DNA of 64,000 nt from Planctomycetota bacterium (GTDB taxonomy: Bacteria > Planctomycetota > UBA1135 > GCA-002748355), in the NCBI GenBank assembly GCA_027021385.1, contig JALUUL010000083.1, positions 1-64,000 of the forward strand. The letters run 5' to 3'. The notes under the pieces are model-generated. The model ran no database searches. It saw only the letters and a program-made list of their open reading frames with translations, and was not told where the DNA came from. Each line of letters opens with the position of its first letter. Position 1 is the stretch's first letter. Positions 44,984 through 52,955 of the stretch are shown in pieces. The position numbers and the translations under genes were made by a program.

Positions 44984-45670
44984 TCATTCCTTGAAGCGAT
45001 ATCCGACTCCCCGAACGGTTTCGAGGAGATCGCGGAGCTTCCCGATTTTCTTCCGGATCGAGCGCACGTGGACGTCGATGTTCCGTTCGATGACGACGGC
45101 GTTTTCGCTGATGATGCGGCTGACGAGTTCGGATCTCCGGAAGACTCGTCCCGGGTGGGAGGCGAGGAAATGGAGGAGCCTGAGTTCGGTTGCCGTGAAG
45201 GGGACGGGTTTTCCGGCGATCGTGACCTCGTGGCGCGAGAGATCGATCACGAGATCGTTCCGGACGATCCGCCGGCGATCCGCCTCCTCCTTCAATGGAC
45301 CCCGCCGGAGGACGGCGCGGACCCTCGCGATCAGGGCCTTGGTGGAGAAGGGCTTCGGGACATAGTCGTCGGCGCCGAGCCCCAGGCCGAGGATCTGGTC
45401 GCTCGTCTCCGCCTTCGCCGTGGACATGATGATCCGGATCGAGCGGGTGACGGGGTCCTCCTTGAGTTTCCGGCAGAGGTCGAGTCCGTCCAGACCGGGG
45501 AGCATGAGATCCAGGAGAATCAGGTCGGGGACCTTCGAGCGGGCGAGGCGGAGGCCTTCCAGGCCGTCCCGCGCCGCCAGGACCTTGAAGCCCTCCCTCT
45601 CGAGGTTGTATCGGAGGACCTCGAGAATGTCCTCTTCGTCCTCGATGATCAGGATCCGCTCCTTCTTCAC
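44984..45670 (-). CDS. phoB: Phosphate response regulator PhoB
   Basis: 228 aa. Receiver domain: acidic pair EDEED (10-14), phospho-acceptor Asp54 (LLDLMLPG), Thr/Ser switch MSTA (about 82-85) and Lys106 (VPKPF). The C-terminal OmpR/PhoB winged helix has TATELRLLHFLASHPGRVF, VIERNIDVHVRSIRKKIG, RGVGYRFKE. The start is GTG 45670 with GGAG upstream. A Pho box with three 11-bp repeats precedes the gene, so it probably regulates itself. Confidence 0.95.
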   Translation of the reverse strand: MKKERILIIEDEEDILEVLRYNLEREGFKVLAARDGLEGLRLARSKVPDLILLDLMLPGLDGLDLCRKLKEDPVTRSIRIIMSTAKAETSDQILGLGLGADDYVPKPFSTKALIARVRAVLRRGPLKEEADRRRIVRNDLVIDLSRHEVTIAGKPVPFTATELRLLHFLASHPGRVFRRSELVSRIISENAVVIERNIDVHVRSIRKKIGKLRDLLETVRGVGYRFKE

Positions 45671-45706
45671 GTGTTCTCCGTCCGTTCGAATCCGGAAACC
45701 TCCGAG

Positions 45707-45750
45707 TTCCTACAAGTCTGAAATGAAGGAACGGAGAAGAACAGTTGAAG
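45707..45750 (-). promoter_or_regulatory. Candidate Pho box and -10 of phoB
   Basis: Reading the minus strand: CTTCA (45750-45746), CTTCT (45739-45735) and CTTCA (45728-45724), each exactly 11 bases apart. The last reads CTTCAT; exactly 10 bases later is TAGGAA (45712-45707). The GTG start lies 37 bases past the hexamer. This is the most regular of the three sites. Confidence 0.7.
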
Positions 45751-45762
45751 ATTCCCTGTAGT

Positions 45763-46236
45763 TCAGTGTTTCGCCCGCTGGAGCGATTCCCAGAACAGGG
45801 TCGAAAGAGTGAAAGCCCCCTCCCTCCGGGGCTTGGGGAGGGGGAGGCCGTGTTCGAACCTGACTTGGAGGAGGCCGAGCAGGGTCAGATCCCCGGACCG
45901 GTCGGTCCGGGATTCCGCGAGCTTCCAGAGCCGCTTCTCGAGGATCCCAGCCTCGAGGCCGTACGAGGATTCCAGGAGGTGGTCGAGGATCCCGAGGCGG
46001 TTTCTCCAAAGGACCTCGTCCGTCGCCGTCGCCCAGTGGCGGCTCATGGGATCCCCCCAGTCGTAGAGACGCCAGGGGCTCAGGAGACCCAGGAGGAGTC
46101 CGAGGAGGCCGATCGAGAGGAGAAGGCGGCGGAAGCGCCGGGCGAAGAACGTGGGCGAGCGGGGTTTCCGGTCTCCGAGGATCTTCGACCAGGGGTCCAG
46201 GGGGGAGGGGGGGCCTTTGAGAATCTGGATTTCCAT
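45763..46236 (-). CDS. Small membrane-anchored hypothetical protein
   Basis: 157 aa. ATG 46236 has AAGGA close upstream. Basic residues (FFARRFRRLLLSIG) flank one hydrophobic helix (LLGLLLGLLSPW), followed by about 90 soluble residues rich in Leu, Arg and Trp. No family is recognised. It ends just before the phoB promoter and is divergent from the ECF sigma gene across 180 bases. Confidence 0.6.
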   Translation of the reverse strand: MEIQILKGPPSPLDPWSKILGDRKPRSPTFFARRFRRLLLSIGLLGLLLGLLSPWRLYDWGDPMSRHWATATDEVLWRNRLGILDHLLESSYGLEAGILEKRLWKLAESRTDRSGDLTLLGLLQVRFEHGLPLPKPRREGAFTLSTLFWESLQRAKH

Positions 46237-46416
46237 GGGGATTCCTTTACTCGTCTACGGAATATAGGGAGCGGGGATAGACCTGCCAGGCGGTGGGGGC
46301 CGCGCCGCTGTCTCGATCCGAGAGGATTTCCGCGGGGTCTCCCCCCGGCGGTTCCGGGGCGAGGGGGCGAGGAACGAGGAGGTTCCGGTCATACTGGGCC
46401 TGGAACGAGGAGCGCA

Positions 46417-47118
46417 ATGCCAAAGGGATGGGAACACGACGAATCCGAATCGGCGGGAACCGCGGCCGACCCTTCCCGTCCAAGCCCCCCGTTGATACCC
46501 GATCTCCATAACGGTGGGGGCTCCCTTCTCGGAGAGGAGGATTCTTCCCTGGTCCGCCGTTGCCGGGCCGGGGACCAGCAGGCCTTCGCGGAGCTTTGTG
46601 GGCGGTTCCAAGGGAAGGTGTTCCGAATGCTCGATCGCATGGCGTCTTGGCCCCGGGAGACGGTCGAGGATCTCGTCCAGGAGGTCTTTCTGCGGGTCTT
46701 CCGCGGCCTCCCGTCCTTCCAGGGGGAGGCCGGCCTTTCGACCTGGATCCACCGGATCGCCGTGAACGTCGGGATCTCCGCCCTGCGGGCCCGGTCCGCC
46801 GCGAAACGGAACCGTCCGACCCTGTCCCTGGACGCGGCCCGGGATGCTCTGAAGGAGAGGGGGAGGGGAGGATTCGAACCCGCCGCCCCGGACGCAGACC
46901 CTTCCGAGGCTCTCTGCATCGAGGAATCCGCGCATCGAATCCGGGAGGCGATCGCCTCCCTTCCTCCCCTCTGGAACCTCGTCCTGACGCTTCGGGACCT
47001 CGAAGGGCGGAGCTACGAGGAGATCGGTGAGATCCTGGGGCTTCCTCCGGGCACGGTCCGGTCACGGCTCCACCGGGCCAGGTCCAGGGTCCGGGAACTC
47101 CTGGATGGGAGGATCTGA
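46417..47118 (+). CDS. ECF (RpoE-like) sigma factor
   Basis: 233 aa from ATG 46417, preceded by GAGGAG. An unconserved N terminus (about 50 residues) precedes region 2 (RRCRAGDQQAFAELCGRFQG, VEDLVQEVFLRVFRGL, EAGLSTWIHRIAVNVG) and region 4 (LPPLWNLVLTLRDLEGRSYE, EIGEILGLPPGTVRSRLHRA). Typical RpoE-type ECF. The gene downstream, 1 base apart, encodes a membrane protein with a soluble N terminus and is the likely anti-sigma. The signal and regulon are unknown. Confidence 0.93.
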   Translation: MPKGWEHDESESAGTAADPSRPSPPLIPDLHNGGGSLLGEEDSSLVRRCRAGDQQAFAELCGRFQGKVFRMLDRMASWPRETVEDLVQEVFLRVFRGLPSFQGEAGLSTWIHRIAVNVGISALRARSAAKRNRPTLSLDAARDALKERGRGGFEPAAPDADPSEALCIEESAHRIREAIASLPPLWNLVLTLRDLEGRSYEEIGEILGLPPGTVRSRLHRARSRVRELLDGRI

Positions 47119-47119
47119 A

Positions 47120-48571
47120 ATGGCGAAGGACTTCGGAAGGCCCCCGGATCCCCGGGAACTCTTCGAGGGGGAGCGGGACATGCCCCCTCCGAGGGATCCG
47201 GAGTGGTTCCTCGAACTCGAGGATCCTTCCCTGTCCGCCGGGCGGCGAGCGGAACTGGAACGGAGGCTCGGGGACGATCCCGCGCTCGCGGAAGCCTACC
47301 GGCGGTACCGCGGCACGCGGGACCTACTTCGGGCTCTCGGAGTCCGTGAGAAAAGGCTCGGCGGGGGAAAGGGGCTCGAGGAACGGATCCTCACCTCCGC
47401 TCGGAGCACGGGCTCCGAATCGCGGGTTCCGGCACAGGAGGGTGGAAGTCCAGGCCTTCCGGCTAATGCGCGGGGACCCGGTGTCTCCCGACTTGCGCTC
47501 TTCACCTCCCTCAGCATGGCCGCCGCCTCCATCCTGGCTGTCGTTCTCCTGTTCCGGGGAAGCTCCCCCTCGAAGGAAGGGTCCGGGCCGCGGGAGGTCG
47601 CTTCGAAGGATGCGGGGGAGATGCCCGAGAAAGGAGTCGAGGAATCCGGTGCCCCGGAGCCCCGTGTCTCCTCCCCGGCGGAGGAGGAACTCGACGCGAA
47701 GCCGCTCTCGAAATGGACCCGGGCGGCCGACGGCAGGGGGGGGAAGAGGCCGGCGGCCGGCGGGGAGAAGGCGGGAGCCCGGCCCGGGGGGGCGGGGGCG
47801 AAGGGTTCCGCCCCCCCGCGCGGGAAGGTCGGTGTCCTCGCCGTGAAGAAGGAGGATCGCGCGACCGCGCGGAAGCGGCTTGCCGAGGATGCCGAACGCC
47901 TGGAAGAACGCCGGAAGACCCCCTTCCCCCTCGGAGAACGGACGGTGCTCGCTGTGACCCTTCGTTCGGAACGGGCCGGGGAACTCCGCTCCCTGCTCCG
48001 AGGGAGCATTCGGGCCTCGGGCTGGCTCGGCGCCTCCCGCGGATTCGACGGCGCGGCCGGGACGCCGATTCCCGCGGCGCCTTCGAACTTCCGGGGGAAG
48101 CGAAAGGTAGCGGAGCCGGGGAAACGCCTTCCGGAGGTCGCGGATCGAGGACGGGCGAGGGACCGGAAAGAGGAAGGGGCCGAGGCCCTGGAGAAGGACT
48201 CCTCTCGGGACTTCCTTCCCGCGAAGTCCCGCAGTCGCGGGGGGACGGGCGAGGTCCTCTCGAGGCCCGGACGCTGGATGGTCCGGATCGAGGGGGACGA
48301 GAAAGGGCTCCAGGAGCTACTGCGGAAACTTGCCCGCAACGGTTTCACCTGGAAAGCGCAGCGCCGCCCCCTCGGGCGGATGCCCGCGCTCCAGGAGGAG
48401 AAGGTGCGTGACGGAAAGAGCCGGCGTCTCTGGATCCAGGTCGACGTCCTACCCCCCGCGCCGCCCCCCGCGAGGACGGAGAGGATGCGGAAGGGAGCCG
48501 CTCCCGCCACGAGGCGGGGAGCGAGGGGAAAAGAGGCCGCCCCGGCCTCGAGGCCGGGTTCAGGACGGTGA
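47120..48571 (+). CDS. Putative membrane-anchored anti-sigma factor
   Basis: 483 aa. A soluble N-terminal region (about 130 residues, including ERRLGDDPALAEAYRRYRG and LLRALGVREKRLGGGKGLEE) would face the cytoplasm and bind the sigma factor; it has no His/Cys zinc motif. A single hydrophobic helix follows (LALFTSLSMAAASILAVVLLF). The rest is a long Ala/Arg/Gly/Lys-rich linker and a periplasmic region ending with strands like VLAVTLRSERAGELRSLLRG and RWMVRIEGDEKGLQELLRKL. The role rests on position and topology only. It starts 1 base after the sigma gene. Confidence 0.65.
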   Translation: MAKDFGRPPDPRELFEGERDMPPPRDPEWFLELEDPSLSAGRRAELERRLGDDPALAEAYRRYRGTRDLLRALGVREKRLGGGKGLEERILTSARSTGSESRVPAQEGGSPGLPANARGPGVSRLALFTSLSMAAASILAVVLLFRGSSPSKEGSGPREVASKDAGEMPEKGVEESGAPEPRVSSPAEEELDAKPLSKWTRAADGRGGKRPAAGGEKAGARPGGAGAKGSAPPRGKVGVLAVKKEDRATARKRLAEDAERLEERRKTPFPLGERTVLAVTLRSERAGELRSLLRGSIRASGWLGASRGFDGAAGTPIPAAPSNFRGKRKVAEPGKRLPEVADRGRARDRKEEGAEALEKDSSRDFLPAKSRSRGGTGEVLSRPGRWMVRIEGDEKGLQELLRKLARNGFTWKAQRRPLGRMPALQEEKVRDGKSRRLWIQVDVLPPAPPPARTERMRKGAAPATRRGARGKEAAPASRPGSGR

Positions 48572-48604
48572 GAGGGTGGAGGGCGGCCGGGCCCCCCGTC
48601 CGGG

Positions 48605-51600
48605 TCAGTCCACGAGGGGCAGGCCGTCCAGCCCGGTGAGCCTCGCCATCAGGGCGCAGCCCCCCTCGAGGTTCACGACCTGGAAGACCGCGAGATTCCG
48701 GCCCTCGCGGAGTTTGACGAGGATCTCGTCCTGGTCCGGAGCGGCGGCGCGCTTCACCTTGCGGCGGAGCACTTCTTCTCCGTTCCACCAGACCCTGACG
48801 CCGTCGTCGGAACCGATCCGGAGGATGGCATCGCGGGCTTTCTTCAATTCGATCTCGAGCCTCAGGAACACCGTGTAAGGACCGGAAGCGGGCGCCGCTC
48901 CGGTCTTTCGGAGAAGGGCCGCGAGATCGAGTCGACCTCCCGGGACCTTGGTCCATCCCTTCCCCAGGACTTTCGAAGCGTCCTTGGCGGCCTCGAGGGC
49001 GGGGTGGTTCCGGTCGAGGTCCTCCAAACCTTCCGCGGGGAACGGACCGCAGAGTTCGAATCCCTCGAGGAATCCGGCCACCAGGATCCTCCCGCCGGCT
49101 TCGCGGTAGCGCGCGAAGGCATTGCGGAGAGAGGGGGCCTCCCAGAAGCGACGGTCCTTGAAGGTGTCCCTTCCCCCCGATCGGGCCCCGAGCCCGAGGA
49201 CGAGGCGGCGAAATCTGGGGGTCCCTCCGGAATCGATCCCGGAGAGCAGGAGCCCGGCGAGCTGTTCGGGGAGCATCGGACGCCCGAGATCGAGGAGGAA
49301 GCTCTTCGGGGGGACGGAGTCCATTCTACGGGTCGCGAGGAGGAGGTTCCGGCTTCCGTCGGGAATCGAGGGAAGGATCGGGGAATAGGCGCCCGGCCCG
49401 TCCTTCCCGACGAGGAAGCGCTCCCTGTCGCGGGGCCAGGGAGCTACCTCGTTGACCGGGAGCTGGAGATTCGGCCAGCGCACGTACACGTTCTCTCCGA
49501 CATTGATGGCCGAGTCGATGTATTCCAGTCCCGAGCTGTCCTTGTTGATACGTTCGTACTGGATCCGGAAGCGGAGATGCGGTTCGGGCTGGGCGCGGGA
49601 TCCCTTCTTGGGGTCGGCCTTCATGACCTCGTCGAGGAAGATGTGGAACTGGTGGCCGTCGTGGACGACCCGCTTCATCGTTAGCCAACGGGAGCGATTC
49701 GGAAGCCGGAGCTTGAAGCGCTGGTCCTTCTTCGACCAGCCGGGGGAGCAGACATAGCGGATCCCGTTCAGCGCGAAAAAGATCGCATCGAGGTTGATTC
49801 CCGATTCCCATGGTCGGAGTCGATTCGGCCACTCCTCGGAATAGGCTCCGATCGGGCGGCCCTGAGGGTCGTAGAGTTCTCCCCATTCTCCGGCCGGTCC
49901 GGCCATCGCGCACAAGGTGTCCAGGGCCTCGTTGCGGCGCCGGTCCTCGAGATCGCAGAGGCTGTAGAGGAACATTCCCTGAAGGCTTCCTGTCGCGTAG
50001 CCCGTCGTCGGGGTCGCTCCGACCCGGGCCCCTTTCTTCCAGAGAGCCTTCAGGGTGGACTTCAGGTTCTGGCGGTTCTTCTCCCCGAGCGCGTAGGTGT
50101 AGCCGATCCACTGGATCTTGAGATTGACCGGTCCGAAGGGCGCCCGGTGGGGTCTTCCGGTGATCGGGGAGAGGAAGGGCGCGAAGCGCTTCTCCTCCGG
50201 CATCCAGAACGCCTTCTCGAGTTTCTGGAGGAAGGCGACATGACGCTCCTCGTACTGGACCTTCCTGCGGCTCTGCCACTTCTCCTTGTTCGGAAGGACT
50301 CCCTCGCGCCACCGGTCGAGATCCTCACTCAGTTCCCCGAGGGCGTTGAGGGTCATCATGTAGAGGATGGAGTTGTCGAGGGACCGGGCCCGCCGGCCGG
50401 GTGCGTCCGCGGGGAGGAAGGCTTCCGACCCGATCCTTTCGGGATACAGGCTGAAAAAGGCTCCGTGGAGGTAGGTTTCATCGCCGTAGGTCGGGAGGGT
50501 TCCACGGGCGTCGGGGCGCATGGCCTTCGAACAGGCGACGAGGAGCGGCCAGGCGCGCTTCAGATGGTCCTTGTCCCAGGAGGCACGGTAGTACCACTCG
50601 TTCATCAGGACGATCCAGGCCGGAAGCTCGGTGTCGGGAAAACGAACCTTGCTCCAATCCGCCTCGCCCGCGAGCCAGACCTTCTTCGCGCTACCGAGGT
50701 CCAGGTCGAGTGGGTAATGGTTCCGGAGGGCGCCGGTCCGGATCATGGCCGCGGCGAGGAAGTCGAGGATGGCCTTCGCGTCGTCCAGGAGACCGTAGCG
50801 GAGGAAGGCGAGCATCGGTCCGACGCTGTCCCGGATCCAGATCCCCCGGTAGTTGATCATCGGAGCCACGACGCCGTTGGGTTCGGACCTCTGGACGAGC
50901 ATCAGGACCTTCCAGTCCTCGAGGAGATCCGCAAGATCCTTCCGGTCGGATCGGATTGTGGATGTCCGGGAAAGGCGCTTTCTCCAGAAGTTCCGGGAGG
51001 CCTCGATCGCGGCGTCCAGGTTCGGGTTCTCGAAGCCCGTGAAACTCCAGGCGTCTCCGATCCGGCGCGTGCGGATCACGAGGGCGAATGAGGACGCGCT
51101 CCCTGGGGCGACCTCTCCCAGATCTACGGTAAGAATCTTTCCTTCGGCCCTCGCCGGTCGGGAGGCGAGAAGTTCCGCCTCGAAACCCTTTCCCTTGTAG
51201 ATCGAATGCAGGGTCTTGCCCGATCCGGTGGGGGAGCCGCGTTCCCAGGTAACGCGGAGAGTGAGCCGCCGGGGCGCCTTCCCGCGGTTGCGGATTTCGA
51301 TCCACCGATGGATCGCCCGGGTCCCCGGAACCGCGAAGTTGACGGTGTAGAGGGAAAGAGGGGCCTTCTCGCCAGGCTTCCCCGCGGAATCCTCGGTGAT
51401 CACCAGGTTGCAGCCCCGTACCCGCCAGAGACTCTGGCCGGGGAGCGGGACGACTGCGCCGCCCTCGAGGAGGTCGAGGTCCAACTGGCCGAAATGCCCC
51501 TTGGGGGCCCAGACCTCCGAGGTCTGGTAGTGGGGGCCGGTCAGGGCCTGCATCGTGCTTGCCCTGCGGCCGAGGCCCAGATAACCGAACACCTCACCGT

Positions 51601-51835
51601 CCCCGACGGGGAAGACCCCCCGGATCCTCTTGTCGATCGGCTTCCCCTCGGGCTGAACGAGATGCTGCTGCCAAGTCGAGAGATCCTCGAGGAATTCGAG
51701 GCGGGCGGCGACATCCAGTTCCGGGACGTTCGCATCCTCGCCCTGGGCCGGAAGGCCCGCGGAGACGAGTCCCAGGAGGATCGAGACTCGGGCGGAACGA
51801 AGCAGGGGGCGGCGGAAGATCGACCGGACAGCCAT
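48605..51835 (-). CDS. Secreted six-hairpin glycosidase-like protein
   Basis: 1076 aa. GGAGGCCCC precedes ATG 51835, and a signal peptide (RSARVSILLGLVSAGLPA) indicates export. An N-terminal beta-sandwich (about 40-260) leads to an alpha/alpha toroid: MINYRGIWIRDSVGPML (like the YKGIWIRDS segment of GH15/GH63-type enzymes), TELPAWIVLMNEWYYRASWD, RSLDNSILYMMTLNALGEL, GPVNLKIQWIGYTYALGE and RPWESGINLDAIFFALNG. The C terminus has a PA14/sugar-binding-like motif (GSDDGVRVWWNGEEVLRRKV). It probably acts on an exported carbohydrate; the linkage and catalytic acids are not assigned. Confidence 0.7.
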   Translation of the reverse strand: MAVRSIFRRPLLRSARVSILLGLVSAGLPAQGEDANVPELDVAARLEFLEDLSTWQQHLVQPEGKPIDKRIRGVFPVGDGEVFGYLGLGRRASTMQALTGPHYQTSEVWAPKGHFGQLDLDLLEGGAVVPLPGQSLWRVRGCNLVITEDSAGKPGEKAPLSLYTVNFAVPGTRAIHRWIEIRNRGKAPRRLTLRVTWERGSPTGSGKTLHSIYKGKGFEAELLASRPARAEGKILTVDLGEVAPGSASSFALVIRTRRIGDAWSFTGFENPNLDAAIEASRNFWRKRLSRTSTIRSDRKDLADLLEDWKVLMLVQRSEPNGVVAPMINYRGIWIRDSVGPMLAFLRYGLLDDAKAILDFLAAAMIRTGALRNHYPLDLDLGSAKKVWLAGEADWSKVRFPDTELPAWIVLMNEWYYRASWDKDHLKRAWPLLVACSKAMRPDARGTLPTYGDETYLHGAFFSLYPERIGSEAFLPADAPGRRARSLDNSILYMMTLNALGELSEDLDRWREGVLPNKEKWQSRRKVQYEERHVAFLQKLEKAFWMPEEKRFAPFLSPITGRPHRAPFGPVNLKIQWIGYTYALGEKNRQNLKSTLKALWKKGARVGATPTTGYATGSLQGMFLYSLCDLEDRRRNEALDTLCAMAGPAGEWGELYDPQGRPIGAYSEEWPNRLRPWESGINLDAIFFALNGIRYVCSPGWSKKDQRFKLRLPNRSRWLTMKRVVHDGHQFHIFLDEVMKADPKKGSRAQPEPHLRFRIQYERINKDSSGLEYIDSAINVGENVYVRWPNLQLPVNEVAPWPRDRERFLVGKDGPGAYSPILPSIPDGSRNLLLATRRMDSVPPKSFLLDLGRPMLPEQLAGLLLSGIDSGGTPRFRRLVLGLGARSGGRDTFKDRRFWEAPSLRNAFARYREAGGRILVAGFLEGFELCGPFPAEGLEDLDRNHPALEAAKDASKVLGKGWTKVPGGRLDLAALLRKTGAAPASGPYTVFLRLEIELKKARDAILRIGSDDGVRVWWNGEEVLRRKVKRAAAPDQDEILVKLREGRNLAVFQVVNLEGGCALMARLTGLDGLPLVD

Positions 51836-52137
51836 GGGGCCTCCGTAAGGACAACGCGGAAAATTTGGGTCCCCGGAAGAGCGCCTCCAGGGACTCCAGG
51901 GAAAAGGAAGAGGACTATGAAACCAGGGGGGGGATCCGGAAACCAGTCTCGGACCCGGCCGACTGGAAGCGGCCCGAGGGATGCGGGACGGATGGAGAGG
52001 GGGCGGACGAAAGGGCGGGGGGCATACTCCCGGAATCCGCGGAGCCTTGCACGGGTCCGGTGGGGGCGCTTTCATCCTGGAGGCCGGGCCGACCTCCGTT
52101 CCGAGGTTCGCCCGAGGAGGATGCGGGGTCCTGGGAG
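51836..52137. other. 302-base divergent gap (glycosidase-like / NRDE)
   Basis: No gene supported. A frame from ATG 51917 to 52150 would encode an Arg/Gly-rich 77-residue peptide, but its composition is that of chance high-GC frames and it overlaps the next gene. A G8 run is present. No convincing promoter was found. Confidence 0.5.
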
Positions 52138-52905
52138 ATGTGCAGTCTGATCGCGATCCGCGGCCGAGATCCGCGTCATGCCTGGTTCGTCGCCGCGAAC
52201 AGAGACGAGGACCCCGCGCGTCCGACCGCCCCTCCGGGCCTGAACATCGGTCAGCATCGGAAGATCCTCTGCCCCCGCGACAAGAGGGCGGGGGGGACCT
52301 GGATCGGCGTAAATGACGGAGGGCGGATCGCCGCCTTGACGAATGCCCCCGGCCTCCATCCTGTGGGGAGCCAGTCCCGGGGCCTCCTCCCCCTGACGGC
52401 CCTGGACGCTCCCGATCTGGAATCCGCACGCAGGCAGGTCCGCTCCTGCCTCGAGCAATGGTCCTTTCCCCCGTTCCGGCTTCTCCTCCTCGAGGGGGAA
52501 CACGCCCTCCTCTTCCAGGCCGCCGAGGAGGGGCTCGAGGAGAAGGAACTTCACGAAGACCTGATCTTTCTGACGGATCGCTTCGGCCCCGGCGAGGCGA
52601 GGGTCCCCGAACTCGAACGATGGCTCCAGGAGCGGGAGGAGGAGGACCTCGACATCGACGCCCATCTCGACCACCTGCTGGTCGTTCTCGCGACCGGGCT
52701 CGGATTGTCTCCGGAGGGGCCCTTCCCCTTGAGGACGGCGGAAGGCCCCCGGCGGACGGTCAGCGCGACACTCTTGGCGGTGGGTTTGGGAGGACCGGAG
52801 GACCTGCGGATCCTATACGCCCCCGGTGATCCGAGGACGACGAAGGTGCGGGACTATTCGGTGCTCGCGAAACGGCTTTTCGGGGATGCGGGCCGGGGAG
52901 GATGA
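52138..52905 (+). CDS. NRDE (TANGO2-like) protein
   Basis: 255 aa beginning MCSLIAI. The second-residue Cys (likely N-terminal nucleophile after Met removal) and the AANRDED motif define the NRDE/TANGO2 family, an Ntn-hydrolase-like fold. GGTWIGVNDGGRIAALTN is the following conserved part. Eukaryotic TANGO2 relates to heme/lipid handling; bacterial roles are not settled. It sits between the divergent glycosidase-like gene and convergent TPR gene. Confidence 0.9.
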   Translation: MCSLIAIRGRDPRHAWFVAANRDEDPARPTAPPGLNIGQHRKILCPRDKRAGGTWIGVNDGGRIAALTNAPGLHPVGSQSRGLLPLTALDAPDLESARRQVRSCLEQWSFPPFRLLLLEGEHALLFQAAEEGLEEKELHEDLIFLTDRFGPGEARVPELERWLQEREEEDLDIDAHLDHLLVVLATGLGLSPEGPFPLRTAEGPRRTVSATLLAVGLGGPEDLRILYAPGDPRTTKVRDYSVLAKRLFGDAGRGG

Positions 52906-52955
52906 GTCCCCGGCCCGCCGGGGACGGGGGAGGTCCTCAAGAAACGTCTGCCCGG

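Noticed and set aside
51917-52150. A 77-residue frame with GGAAGAGG upstream
   Set aside because: Arg/Gly-rich composition, overlap with the NRDE start and no features.
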